The position numbers and the translations under genes were made by a program. Positions 18,287 through 28,439 of a stretch of 64,000 nucleotides of DNA are shown here, piece after piece; position 1 is the stretch's first letter, and each line of letters begins with the position of its first letter. The notes beneath the pieces were generated by a model. The model was not told the origin of the DNA. It saw only the letters and a program-made list of their open reading frames with translations, and searched no databases. The stretch comes from Zygaena filipendulae. Its lineage: Eukaryota; Arthropoda; Insecta; Lepidoptera; Zygaenidae. The stretch is from contig OU015657.1 of NCBI GenBank assembly GCA_907165275.2, forward strand, positions 12,733,001 through 12,797,000, written 5' to 3'.

Positions 18287-20284
18287 GGAGATATTACTTC
18301 ACTGAGCCGAATTGTTAATTCTCAGATAACTTAGGACTGTTCAAAAATGGAAGTTCATATAAAAATTCAAAACCCAGAATTTCTAAGGTTTTATTAACAA
18401 ATATATTTTATTTTACTGCCTAATTCTATGAGATCGTCATTTGATATTTGCCATCCTTTTGGAAAAGTAGAATTAATGAACGAGTGGTTGTGTAAAACAA
18501 TTTGTATTTTCTTTTGTATTTGTAATATCTCTTGCATTCTTTATATTGTTTTGCAATATTTTGTAATATACCTAACTAACGCATTTATTAATTTTAATAA
18601 AAAGAAAAGGTGATAATATTTAATATAATAATAACAATACCAATCTTTATTATTGGATTGTGGAATAGTTTGTAAGTTTATGTCTAGTTTTCCTTTGAAA
18701 GTATTTATATATTAAGCTAACTTATTAAGAATAATGTTTTATTATTGTATGATTGTATCTACTTTACTGACGAGCGATTTTGTATGACGTAATTTTTTAT
18801 TGCACATTAAATCATTTTCACATAATTAATATACCTAGTTTTTTTGTTGCAAATCTGTTTTGTAAGGTTAGTGACAGATATTTTTTTAAAGTATACAATA
18901 ATCGAAATTTAATAAAAGCACGGTTTTTCACATTTCAATTAAAGTCTTTATTTACAAATCTCACTGCAAAAATATATTCGAAAGTATTAAAACTTAACAT
19001 ATCATACACGTAAATTACTGCTAAATAGGTCAGTTAGGTAGTTATAGCACAAATCTATAGGATAGATATGTATTTGTATCTTACTGTATATTTACATTTC
19101 AATTTACTATAACATTAAAAAAAACTAAGTACCTACTGTGATCTTTTATCTGCATTGGCAACATCTCGAAACCCAACAGTACTGGAAAAATTGAGTGAAT
19201 ACTTAATACCTACCTATTTATGAAAAATTTAAAAGCAAAATCTACTATTTTTCTCAAAAAAGTATAATAAAAAATAATATAATAAAGTAATTTAATTATA
19301 AAATGTTACAACTAAATACGGGTAAAATAAAATATGACAGATTATCGGGTTTTATTATGTATACATATACCAGCTGTGCCCCTCGGTTTCACCCACGTGA
19401 GTTTTGTAATTCCCGCAGGAACTCCAAATGAAAATTTTGTCCAAATAATAAAAAAATAATTCTGGGTAGCCACCTTTATCACCTGGGGGTAGGTACATAA
19501 AAAAATAGCCTACGACCTGCCACAGACCTACCACAACATACATACACAAATTTCATAAAAATCGGTCAAGGCGTTTCGGAGGATTTCGATAACAAACACT
19601 GTGACACGAGATTCTTATGTATTAGATAACTAGCTGTTCCCCGCGGTTTCACCCGCGTTAATGTCAGTTCCCGCGGGGATTCCGGGACAAAAAGTACCTT
19701 AAGTCTTTCTCTGTGCCGCTGACAATGTGTATGCAAAATTTCATGGTAATCGGTTAAGCCGTGAAAGCCTAACAGACAGACAGATAGACAGAGTTACTTT
19801 CGCATTCATAATATTAGTAGGAATTTGCTATTTAGTCTTTTGTGATAGGAGTGTTATTTCATCATCATCAGTCTATGGTTCCAAACTTAGTGTCAGCTCA
19901 AATCAGGATGAACACCGGTATTTTTTTAACATAGCTGAATAAAGGACTCTATTGCATTAACTTTAAGTACAAAATCCCACAAAAACCGAATGCGAGTTTC
20001 ATTTTGTACTCTCCCACAGGCAACAGTCAGTAATTTTAATATTGTTCAATTTAACAATTTGCACATGTAATATAGTTTTTCTCGAATTAAAAGTACTCCG
20101 AGGATGTGAACTTTGAAATTGCCTCGGTAACTCTCTGTTCTGGGGTTCAAAGAAATTGTATCCAGTATCCTACTTAGCTCACTGATAATAATCCAGCTTT
20201 CATTACAATTTGAATAACTTAATGTTTTATATTTCTTCTAGATTAGTTAACTTTCACTTTTGAGAGAATACCGTCCGCGGCGCG
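18287..20284. other. Tail-to-tail intergenic region, tubulin and ZDHHC6 3' ends
   Basis: AT-rich, with no coding exon. Candidate tubulin poly(A) signals AATAAA lie at 18596-18601 and 18911-18916. Two SINE-like copies (19370-19620 and 19628-19822) sit head to tail. Several TTTATT motifs (AATAAA on the minus strand) could end ZDHHC6 transcripts, but none can be singled out by eye. Confidence 0.6.
19628..19822 (+). repeat. SINE-like repeat, CCCCGCGG family, forward copy
   Basis: Runs from AACTAGCTGTTCCCCGCGG to CATAATATTAGTAGGA. It has the full set of boxes (TTCCGGGA, AAAGTACC, GACAATGTGTATGCAAAA, CGGTTAAGCCGTGAAAG). A second, diverged copy (19370-19620, CCAGCTGTGCCCCTCGG head) lies immediately upstream in the same orientation. 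Confidence 0.8.
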
Positions 20285-20429
20285 CTAGTCGGGCTTGCGC
20301 TTGCGCATGTCGTCGGCGGGCGCGGCGGCGGCGCGCGGGAACCAGCCGCGCGGCCCGCGCAGGGCTCCGCCTCCGCCCGCGCCCGCGCCCGCGCCCTCCG
20401 GCGGCAGCCGCTCGCCGAACAGCCAGTGT
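20285..20429 (-). CDS. ZDHHC6: ZDHHC6 exon 8 (residues 340-387 and stop)
   Basis: On the minus strand it starts after TTTGCACAG, completes Arg340, then HWLFGERLPPEG, which finishes the SH3 fold. A Gly/Ala-rich linker, a GWFPR segment and DDMRKRKPD precede TAG at 20287-20285. GC content is very high compared with the flanks. K at -5 and K at -3 form a dilysine-type motif. Confidence 0.92.
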
Positions 20430-23400
20430 CTGTGCAAACATTACAATAATAATAATATTACACAAATCCACTGGAGCGCCCCAATCTGAGCTACCTAGGA
20501 AAATAATAAAATTATAATCACTATAATATTATGTTGCACTGTATATCTGTGGTAGATACTCAGTGTGACCTTGAATGTGACTTTCAATGGGAGATTTAGA
20601 TGCCTTATTATCCTGCCCCATAGCCAAGTTGACAATCTATAATCGTATAACGCATAGAAAACTAAGGCACGAATCCCCCGTGATCATGCAAAACTGGACC
20701 TGCGCTGCCTGGTGGCCCGCAGCCGGTCCCCGCGGCTCCCCCGGGCGGTACCTGCGCTGCCTGGTGGCCCGCAGCCGGTCCCCGCGGCTCCCCCGGGCGG
20801 TACCTGCGCTGCCTGGTGGCCCGCAGCCGGTCCCCGCGGCTCCCCCGGGCGGTACCTGCGCTGCCTGGTGGCCCGCAGCCGGTCCCCGCGGCTCCCCCGC
20901 GCGGTACCTGCGCTGCCTGGGGGCCCGCAGCCGGCCCCCGCGGCGCCCCCGGGCGGTACCTGCGCTGCCTGGTGGCCCGCAGCCGGTCCCCGCGGCTCCC
21001 CCGGGCGGTACCTGCGCTGCCTGGTGGCCCGCAGCCGGTCCCCGCGGCTCCCCCGGGCGGTACCTGCGCTGCCTGGTGGCCCGCAGCCGGTCCCCGCGGC
21101 GCAGCGCCAGGCGCGGCTCGTCGCTGCAGGGCGCGGCGAGCGCGGCGCGCGGGTAGGCCCGCAGCGGCACCCAGCAGCCCGAGTACTCGCCGGTGGCCAC
21201 GTACAGCCGCGAGCGCACCAGCTTGTCCGCCTTCTGCGCTATCTGCTCGAGCTGCGCAACACAACCACGCACTCATTCACACAACACCAACATCGGAGCA
21301 AATTCCGAGCTAAGCAAGGTGCACCCGTACAGCGAGGAGATTTATGTGTGCGACGTTTACCGTGTAGTCGAGGTGATTTATATGGGTTGAGGTGTACTGT
21401 GTAGGCGAACTAAATGTGGGCAAGGTGTACCATATAGTCGAGGTGAATGTGGGCGAGGTGCACCGTATAGTCGAGGGGAATGTGGGCGAGGTGTACCGTA
21501 TAGTCGAGGTGAATGTGGGCGAGGTGCACCGTATAGTCGAGGTGAATGTGGGCGAGGTGCACCGTATAGTCGAGGGGGATGTGGGCGAGGTGTACCGTAT
21601 AGTCGAGGGGAATGTGGGCGAGGTGTACCGTATAGTCGAGGTGAATGTGGGCGAGGTGTACCGTATAGTCGAGGGGAATGTGGGCGAGGTGTACCGTGAG
21701 GTCGTACGGCCCGCAGCCGGCGCGCAGCGGCCAGCGCAGCCCGTCGCCGCGCGCGCGCCCGCGCAGCGCCTGCGCCGCGTTGCGCCGCCAGCCCACGTCG
21801 TACGGGAAGCGCAGCGCCGGCAGCCCGCGCTCCGCGCGCCGGCTCGCCGCCTTCTCCACGATCCACTCCTCGATGGTCGTCTGGTTGCGCAGGATGCCGC
21901 GGATCTGACGATTACAATCCTGTTTTTTAGGTGGTGCCAGAGATGTGTCAGAGTCAAAGTCGGAACCGAAGGTTATCAATCGAGAGTTCCAACTCATCGG
22001 AATCGGAGTCGAAGGAAGTTCCGCAATATCCTTAGCTCATGCATGCGGGCGGGCGGTGGGCGGCGTCACTGATAGATACCTGGAAGTAGAGCAGCGCGCC
22101 CACCGCGAGCACGACGCCCACCGCCATGCCCACGGCGAGCAGCGTCAGCAGCAGCGTGGGCAGCGTGAGCGCGACCAGCGGCTCGCGGCCCGTCCCGCGC
22201 CGCAGGTACCACGCCCGGTTAAGGCCGTGGTACACGCCCAGCACCAGCACCTGACACAACAATGTCAAGATTTTTACCACAAATGAGCAAATCGGGGGTT
22301 GGAGAAAACTCACTAAGCTTTCAAATTGTTTCTGATACGCACGCAAGTGTCCTCACAATCACTTCCTACAGATTATACATAATAATATTATGTATAATAT
22401 ATAGTCGGTTGTTGTGTTCCCTTCGCCATAAAGTCTGAGTTAGTAATATTTGTGAATAGTGTGGTTAAAAAAAGAAATACATTTAAAACCACATGACAGA
22501 AGTGAGAATTATGATTATTTGTGTATAATAATTAATTTATATGTAATGAAAAATTTATATAATGATTCATTATATTATAATGAATAGTTACGTATATTGT
22601 GTATAACAAATAATGATACTACCAAATGTATTTGTATCAAAATTATGACCGCAACTGCTTAATTAATAAGCAAGTAGGTACACACATATTTTATAAGTAA
22701 CATGATAGTGTACCTACTTATATAACGTAATGTACCTACCTAAGACAAGCTGACGTGTAAAGTACTGTATTTTACCAAATTGAATAAATAAAATAAATAA
22801 ATAAAAGGTATAGAATACAATGCTAAAGGCTTCAAGGCTCCTTTTTTTAACGTGTGTTGTGTGACAGTGATTTTTCAGACTATATAATATGTAAATTATA
22901 CAATAGAGATTATAATTATATATTGTAGAAGCGATACTCTTCTTCATGACCATGTGCAAAACGTTCCTTATTTTTCTACAGTGATACCACAGACATAATA
23001 CCAATAAAGATTGAACACTTCGCTGAGGGGGCTGATAAGATCCATAAGTATGGGAGTCTGGGATTGAACCATAGCTTCCAAATATGAGATGACAATTCCA
23101 CCGCTGTATTAAAACTCCTCAGTTATTCAGCTTGTATGTAGACAGTATAAAATAACAGCTGATGATATTGTAATATGAGCTTACAATGGAAGCATGCAGA
23201 CAGCCCAGCACCGCGGAAACTAAGAATATGGTGAAGTAGCCGTGGTTGGCGTGACCCACGCAGCAGTTGATCCAGGGGCAGTGGTGATCCATCTTCAGGA
23301 CGCAGCGGCCACCTGGCCATGAAGCATCATGTAATATGATACACTCATGAAACTTTTCAAAAGAAATCCAATTCTAATTTTGGCAATGTCTTAGCAAATG

Positions 23401-25407
23401 TCATGGTTCGAAAAGCAGAGTTGATTAGCCTGAACCAGAGCCAGAGATTTTTATAAAATGTTAGTTTTTTTAAATATGTTAGTATGGAAACTTTTATCCT
23501 TACTTAATATTATAAATGCGAAAGTGAGTTTGTTTGTTTGTTTCTTATGCTTTCACAGCTAAACAGCTCAAACGATCATCACGAAATTTTGCATACTTTT
23601 ACATATATTATTTAGCTGTAAGTTTTCCAAAGTAAATAAAATAAAAATACATGTTGTCAGGGGTACAGAGAAGGACGGGCTTTAATTATTACCTACATTT
23701 TTTGCAGTGATGCGATCTTGGTGCTTTGTAGCCTTTGCATACAACACAATTTTGTAAATATTGATTATCATCCTCTTTTTCCTGTATATCAAAAATAATA
23801 TATTAAAAATGTGCTGATCATCTATACATCTATACATACAAATAAAACTGAAGGGTCTGTTTGTAATTCCAAAATAACAACTTTTCACTAAATGCATAAT
23901 ATGAAAATAAATAGGGACTTGGATAAAAAAATCCATTTTTAAATTTTTTCTCTGTCTGTCTGTTTGTTTCGAGTAATGTCGCAGATTTTAACGGGACTTT
24001 TGCTGGCAGATAGCTGATGTTATAAGGAGTAACTTAGGCTACTTTTATTAAAAAAACAAATAGTTCCTGCGGAAATTCTGAAACTCATGTGGGTAAAACC
24101 GCAGGGCACAGCTAGTTTAAAATATAAATAAGAATGTACTTATTCATAGTTTTATCTGAATGATGTCATGTCAAATTGCCAATCAAACACAGTGTGGGTA
24201 CTTGTTTATTGACATCCATATTAGAGTAGTCAAAGGAGCAGACACAAACAGCAACTTCCTTTGGTTTAATTATTCTAAGACTTCTTTGGAAAATGAACTA
24301 ATTGTATGGTAGATAATTAATAGTTTGAAGAGTATATTTTTGTGTTTCTACACACACAAATGACAGAATAAATGCCGTATATAAAATTATGTATTCTATA
24401 ATCAGTTCAGTACAAAATAAAACATTCCTAATAATTGCACTTAACACCTTACCGGCCCCCAACCCAAAGGCACAAATCCTGGTCCCTCAATTAGTGATTG
24501 AAGGAAAAAGTACAGTGTTGACCCGGCAAGCACTAGGAAGACAGCCGCATGCAGTGCACCACCCACCGATGCATGTGGCGGCCACCACATGCCTATGATG
24601 TGAACCATACTCCATGTTATTAGTTTTATTATACCTAAAAGAGAGGAGATAGCTTACAGTGCCCAGCTGTGTTTTTTCATAATCAATTCAATCCATTGGC
24701 ACACAAAAGCAATACAAATTAATAATAATAATAAATTGGCACTATCATTCCCCTTTTCCCTTCCCCTTATTAATAATAATCCACTTCACAACACACAGAT
24801 CTACTTGATCCCACAGTAAGCTATTGTCAGCTTGTGGAAACCAAGCAAACGTGGTTTGGTATATAGTACCATATACTACATAGAATTACATTATATTATA
24901 CTATAGATATATAAACACGGCCAGACTGGAAAGTGAAATCCCTTTTTAAGTTGCACAATTTATGATTTTTACCATTCGTTTCATTATAGAACCGATATGT
25001 AGGTTGTTGTGGAAAGATTAATTTCAATTGGAATTAAATGCAATAAAAAATAACTGAAGTCTGACATTATTATGCAGCAAATCCGCAAAAAAAAATTGTA
25101 AATTAATGGTACAACAGCAATAGTTAATACTCCACACCAATGACATTCTATATGTATTTTACTCCACGCCCTACCGTCACTAAGCTGGCTGAGATCAGCT
25201 GTTTAGCAGAAAAATAATTTTACATGATGTGGGTAAAATAGATAGTACCTATGTAGTTTCAAGATTGATATAATAGAAAAAGCATTATTTATTGAAAAGC
25301 GCATTATTTATTAATGATAAATTCATAAAAAAATCAAAATTATATCACTTACAAAGAACCGACAGGGGTCCCCAATGTAACAGCCTTCTTAGAGGAGTCG
25401 AACCCAT
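20285..25407 (-). CDS. ZDHHC6: Palmitoyltransferase ZDHHC6 (DHHC and SH3 domains, eight exons, 387 aa)
   Basis: An ER membrane S-acyltransferase; in mammals ZDHHC6 palmitoylates ER proteins such as calnexin. Exons in order: 25407-25353, 24634-24453, 23781-23697, 23312-23185, 22250-22080, 21904-21695, 21251-21064, 20429-20285; all GT-AG with phase kept. ATG at 25407 gives MGSTPLRRLLHWGP, matching the family's KRLCHWGP start. Four hydrophobic spans: about 14-37, 40-65, 131-158 and 175-206. The GPGFVPLGW motif precedes the cysteine-rich domain (CVVC, HHC, KKC, GRC), with DHHC at 116-119 (catalytic Cys119). After the last span come IEEWI and an SH3-like domain (about 280-350, ending HWLFGE), the family's specific architecture; human ZDHHC6 is about 413 aa. 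The C terminus KRKPD fits a KXKXX ER-retrieval signal. Two minisatellites sit exactly on its last two donor sites. Confidence 0.95.
20620..20672. mobile_element. Half copy of the CCAAGTTGACAA foldback element
   Basis: TAGCCAAGTTGACAATCTAT, then AATCGTATAACGCATAGAAA and ACTAAGG, matches one arm of the element at 55278-55440. Only one arm is present and it sits about 30 bp from the 52-bp minisatellite, so the array expansion or a deletion may have removed the other half. Confidence 0.6.
20700..21100. repeat. 52-bp minisatellite duplicating a ZDHHC6 exon 7/intron junction (7 full units plus the original 37 bp)
   Basis: Units start on the + strand at 20700, 20752, 20804, 20856, 20908, 20960 and 21012, and the source copy at 21064. 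On the minus strand each unit is 37 bp of exon 7 end (codons for about GDRLRATRQR) ending CAG, followed by 15 bp of intron start GTACCGCCCGGGGGA. Eight CAG|GTACCG-type donors therefore stand in a row (the one at 20698 reads GTCCAG). The unit at 20908 is the most diverged. Long open frames on both strands here come from the GC-rich repeat and are not genes. Confidence 0.95.
21064..21251 (-). CDS. ZDHHC6: ZDHHC6 exon 7 (residues 278-340, SH3 core)
   Basis: Begins LEQIAQKADKLVRSRLY after TTGCGCAG and includes ATGEYSGCWVPLRAYPR and DEPRLALRRGD, the SH3 part. The end is set at the first donor (21064); that gives AG plus A from exon 8 as Arg, followed by HWLFGE as in the family. Using the next donor would add 52 nt and shift the frame. 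Confidence 0.92.
21375..21694. repeat. 33-bp minisatellite starting at the ZDHHC6 exon 6 donor (about 9 units)
   Basis: The unit on the + strand reads GTCGAGGTGAATGTGGGCGA then GGTGTACCGTATA, with GTG/GGG and TAC/CAC variants. About nine units lie between 21375 and 21694, those far from the exon being degenerate. On the minus strand the array begins precisely at the exon 6 donor, ACG|GTACACC, and each unit repeats CG|GTACACC or CG|GTGCACC. Being 33 bp, retained units would add 11 residues in frame (VHLAHIPLDYT type). The 226-aa + strand and 195-aa - strand open frames are products of this array. Confidence 0.93.
21695..21904 (-). CDS. ZDHHC6: ZDHHC6 exon 6 (residues 208-277)
   Basis: Begins IRGILRNQTTIEEWI after AATCGTCAG and ends GPYDLT before GTACAC. 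The sequence IEEWIVEKA, FPYDVGW and GDGLRWPLR matches the region between the last membrane span and the SH3 domain in ZDHHC6. GC-rich. Confidence 0.94.
22080..22250 (-). CDS. ZDHHC6: ZDHHC6 exon 5 (residues 151-207, last membrane span)
   Basis: Begins VLVLGVYHGLNRAWY after TTGTGTCAG and ends ALLYFQ before GTATCT. Residues about 175-206 form a long hydrophobic helix. 57 codons, phase 0 at both ends. Confidence 0.94.
23185..23312 (-). CDS. ZDHHC6: ZDHHC6 exon 4 (residues 108-150, DHHC catalytic motif)
   Basis: Completes Cys108, then GRCVLKMDHHCPWINCCVGH and NHGYFTIFL, ending LHASI before GTAAGC. DHHC is at residues 116-119. The signature leaves no doubt about the family. Confidence 0.96.
23505..23680 (-). 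repeat. SINE-like repeat, CCCCGCGG family, reverse partial copy in ZDHHC6 intron
   Basis: On the + strand it starts with TTAATATTATAAATGCGAAA and GTGAGTTTGTTTG, then the TCAAACGATCATCACG box, and ends near GGGGTACAGAGAAGGACG. The head of the element is missing. Confidence 0.65.
23697..23781 (-). CDS. ZDHHC6: ZDHHC6 exon 3 (residues 80-108, start of cysteine-rich domain)
   Basis: Begins EKEDDNQYLQNCVVCKGYKA after TATACAG and runs through PRSHHCKK. The end is set by phase: the donor GTAGGT after AAAAAAT gives Cys108 with exon 4. The other possible donor, four bases on (GTAATA), would break the frame. Confidence 0.93.
23838..24113 (+). repeat. Repeat of the AAGGGTCTGTTTGTAATTCC family in ZDHHC6 intron
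   Basis: Shares its order of boxes with 16396-16590 and 46430-46706 and ends with AACCGCAGGGCACAGCTAG, the reverse complement of the CCCCGCGG-family head. This suggests both families share one terminal module. Confidence 0.65.
24453..24634 (-). CDS. ZDHHC6: ZDHHC6 exon 2 (residues 19-79, first two membrane spans)
   Basis: Completes Cys19, then IIKLITWSMVHIIGMWW and a second hydrophobic span, ending GPGFVPLGWGP before GTAAGG. GPGFVPLGW is conserved across ZDHHC6 proteins. Confidence 0.94.
25353..25407 (-). CDS. ZDHHC6: ZDHHC6 exon 1 (residues 1-18, start codon)
   Basis: ATG at 25407 begins MGSTPLRRLLHWGPLSVL and is followed by GTAAGT. The LRRLLHWGP match to the family start, plus a one-base overhang that makes Cys19 with exon 2, fixes both start and phase. 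The exon was too short to be seen as a free-standing frame. Confidence 0.9.
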
Positions 25408-26141
25408 ATTGGAAGATTCTTTACGTAAATGACCTGGTGCTCGGCGGTTCGGTTACTATTTAATAATATTATTATTTCATCATACCTAATTAAATTTATT
25501 ACACTCAAACAAAACGCTTTCAAAATTCAAAACACACCTGACGGCTGACAGTTGACAATACCATAGTAAATATTTTTTTTTAAGTGTTGCCAAGAATTAA
25601 ACCAAAAAACTTGCTCTCCAGTCTTTACCCGATTCAAGTGCAAAAAACACCAGAAAACCAAGAAAACACGGCCCACGTACACTCGTGACCGCTAAATCCT
25701 CCACAATTTTTTATTGTTATAACGAAAGAAAACAATAAGTATATTAGCTGTTCTTAGTTTACATTGATATAATATAAATAGGAAATACGCAAAATACAGA
25801 TACCTACGCAAAAATATCCATACAATTTTTTATTAATACAGTTTCTATGAGGCAACTAGTCACTATAAATATATTTATTTTGTATGCTTATGTACGAATT
25901 TCAGTTATTCATTCAAAAATGTTGTGACAATAGGTTTTCTTTTACTTTTTTACGTATTGGCGTCATTTTTCGTTAGGACATTTGTATGGAAATGAAGGTT
26001 TTCTACAACGTGATTTTTTTTAGGTAATATAATATTATCAATCAATAAAATAAGATGGGTACAATAAGTAACTCAACAAATCAATCAGTAAACATATTTT
26101 GAAACATAAATGGCTTAGTGGTTATGTGATCACTCTCTCAA

Positions 26142-26279
26142 GCGCTCTCCACATTCGCGCGTGGTTCGCGCGCGAAGCCGCGAAACACCCGTGAACGATA
26201 AGTGTGGAATCATGGTTCGCGGGTGTTTCGCGGCTGTTTCGCGGCTTCGCGCGCGGACCGCGCGCGAATGTGGAGCGCG
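26142..26279. repeat. CpG-rich imperfect palindrome, 138 bp
   Basis: The left arm (GCGCTCTCCACATTCGCGCG, then GCGCGCGAAGCCGCGAAACA, then CCCGTGAAC) is mirrored on the right by GTTCGCGGGTGTTTCGCGG, CGGCTTCGCGCGCG and CGCGAATGTGGAGCGC. The loop contains GATAAGTGTGGAATC. The right arm repeats TGTTTCGCGGC twice. It is extremely GC-rich in a roughly 65% AT setting. Likely a foldback transposon, though it could also act as a regulatory island. Confidence 0.8.
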
Positions 26280-27999
26280 CTTCAGTAATTGAACGAGAAC
26301 TAGAAAATCCACCAGCCACTAAAAGCAATCTTCACCACTAGAATAGCTAGGGAGCTGGTGGCAATTTAGGTATATGATTTCATCGTCCTTGATACCAAGA
26401 CATGATGTAGCCTGGACATATATTAACTAGAAAAAATAGGTGGCGAGCGTAGCTCTGATTTTTTTTTAATAATTTTGAAATTGTAAAAAAATAACTATTA
26501 TATATTATACTATCGTTTCTGTCATCAATTATATCTTAATAAATACGTTTCATAGATAGTGAACCAGCTCACTAGCTAGAAGGGGAGTTGAAACCACCAA
26601 TTTTAGTTGAAAATCCATTAGGTTGGCAGCACTGCAGTTTAGACATATTGCAGTCTAGATTTCTGTCTCGTCCTGTCTTGAGGTCTACACATGGAATGGT
26701 AATGGAATTGTACGAAGTACCTTACCTTCTCTCTGAGTACCTGTACACCTCAGAAGAATATGCTTAGTTATTCTTCGGAGGTCTACACTCTCTTCTCTTT
26801 GCATTTGTTTTTTTTTAAACCTCATTCGGAAAAGGCAAAGGAATCTTAGTCGATAAAGCCAATTCAGACGTTTTTCTTTTCAGAAGTTATTTACATCGAA
26901 ATCCTTTACCTAAAATGCTTTACCGGGACTTCTGAAAGCAACTCTTCGCAGTTAGACCTGGGATACTCTGCGACAAGATAAATAGTAAAATGATAACTTC
27001 CCAGCGAACATCCCGTTTTATTTTATTTAAGATAAGATAAGAAAGATTTATTTAAGCAAGAGGAGAAACACAACACAAATGAACACATACAGAACAACAC
27101 AAATGAAAACAATTATTTCACTGTTTCCACATATATGTAATTTCATAATATTGAGACGAAAAACTTATCATAATTTATTTAAAAGAAGAATTTCAGCACA
27201 ACACACAAGAAAAAGAGACAAACATAAACAGTGCCTAATCTAAAGAATGCCAAAAGGCATAAATTATACTTCCTATATTTTCGTATTTTCGTATGGAACT
27301 ATTCTGTAAAGTAAAACTGCGTACTGGATGCGTACTTTACTATGAAGGTAGATAGATTTTCCTGATGTTGTGTGAGGAGAGTAAAAGTACAAGGGTCCAT
27401 TTTGAGCATATCGTGTATGCAAAGTTTTAGTACGATACAAGTGCGTAATGTTAAACTCACGAGGCGGAATTTACTAGAGTCGAGTGTGTATAACGATATT
27501 AAACGCGCGTGTATCGTACGATGTTTTTCAACACACTCTTGTGAGAGCGCTATGATAAGGTAGGTCCTTAAGTAGGTACTTTAATTTAACGTAGGTCGCG
27601 GAAAACCGTCACAAAGTAGGTAGGTAAAAGTGTATAAAGTACAGATAATATCTTGCTACCTACTAGTGGTATATAGCGCATAACTTACGCGTATTTTAAC
27701 AGCTCTCTAAATATTTAAAACCAATAGTTTAGATGTGCTTTATGAAAGAGTTGGTTGAAAAAACTATGTTTTACGATTTCTTGACATTTGTGTAAAGTAT
27801 ACTATCTCAGAACTTTGAAAAATATTTGCAATTTTAAGAAACGTGGTGAAAATACCATACATAGTACCTACATAATTTTCAAATCTATACAAATTGGTTT
27901 CTAAAAGAGAAAAATATGCTAAACAAGTTTTCTGGGGTAAAATGTATTCCATAAGCATGACAACACTGACTACCACGTCACGCAAATTATTGTCACATC

Positions 28000-28096
28000 G
28001 CGATATTTTTGTGGCTCGCGTTTAGGGTGTGTGCATTTTTAAATGTGTGTTGTGCTACTTATGTGGATTATTAGGTGATATTTTTCTTTTTAAAGG
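28000..28096 (+). other. Moe: Possible untranslated first exon of Moesin (upstream promoter)
   Basis: A strong donor, AAAGG|GTAAGTAAC, lies at 28097. The next acceptor, TATCCTTGCAG, is at 28405, immediately before the short coding exon 28406-28439. A non-coding exon ending at 28096 would fit, with a transcript start somewhere near 28000. This is inference; no TATA or initiator could be pinned down. Confidence 0.3.
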
Positions 28097-28405
28097 GTAA
28101 GTAACATTCAAGTATTCATAAAAACAACATATAAAACCATTAAGTATTATTCAAGTTAGCTCGAATTCCGATTCAACTTTGCATCATGCACATTTTCCGT
28201 AAGCCGGCGCCAACGTTTTTAATGTCCTCGTAAGATTACAAAGTTTTATGGGAAAATTTTTTTAATGTATATGATTTATGACGCTACGCTTTTGTATCCA
28301 GTACTTCCAGTAGTTTAGTCACAGTTTCACAGGTTAATGTCAGTTAGGTATTTGTCATCGTTTTGGATTCGCGGATTCTCATGTGTGGGTTTTCTATCCT
28401 TGCAG

Positions 28406-28439
28406 ATAGTGACCTCAAGCCGCCAAGATGCCGAAATCC
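28406..28439 (+). CDS. Moe: Moesin alternative first coding exon 1a (MPKS)
   Basis: An acceptor, TATCCTTGCAG, precedes 22 untranslated bases and ATG at 28428 in context GCCAAGATGC, giving Met-Pro-Lys-Ser before GTAAGT at 28440. Joined in phase 0 to exon 2 it gives [16 protein letters not shown], the usual insect Moesin start. The preceding acceptor implies an untranslated upstream exon. Confidence 0.85.

Larger units (their letters stand above)
25408..28405. other. Head-to-head spacer between ZDHHC6 and Moesin
   Basis: No coding exon is recognised. It should hold the ZDHHC6 promoter just above 25407 and the upstream Moesin promoter nearer 28000. It contains the CpG-rich palindrome at 26142-26279 and otherwise AT-rich, apparently single-copy DNA. 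Confidence 0.5.

Noticed and set aside
20587..21404. Several 165-230 aa Pro/Arg/Gly-rich frames on both strands
   Set aside because: The 52-bp GC-rich repeat has no stop in any frame, so long frames are unavoidable. Only the 21064-21251 minus-strand part matches ZDHHC6.
21392..22072. 226-aa open frame on the + strand (and 195-215 aa frames on the - strand)
   Set aside because: They are created by the 33-bp minisatellite and by antisense of ZDHHC6 exon 6. The repeat-encoded residues have no protein-like pattern beyond the 11-residue period.
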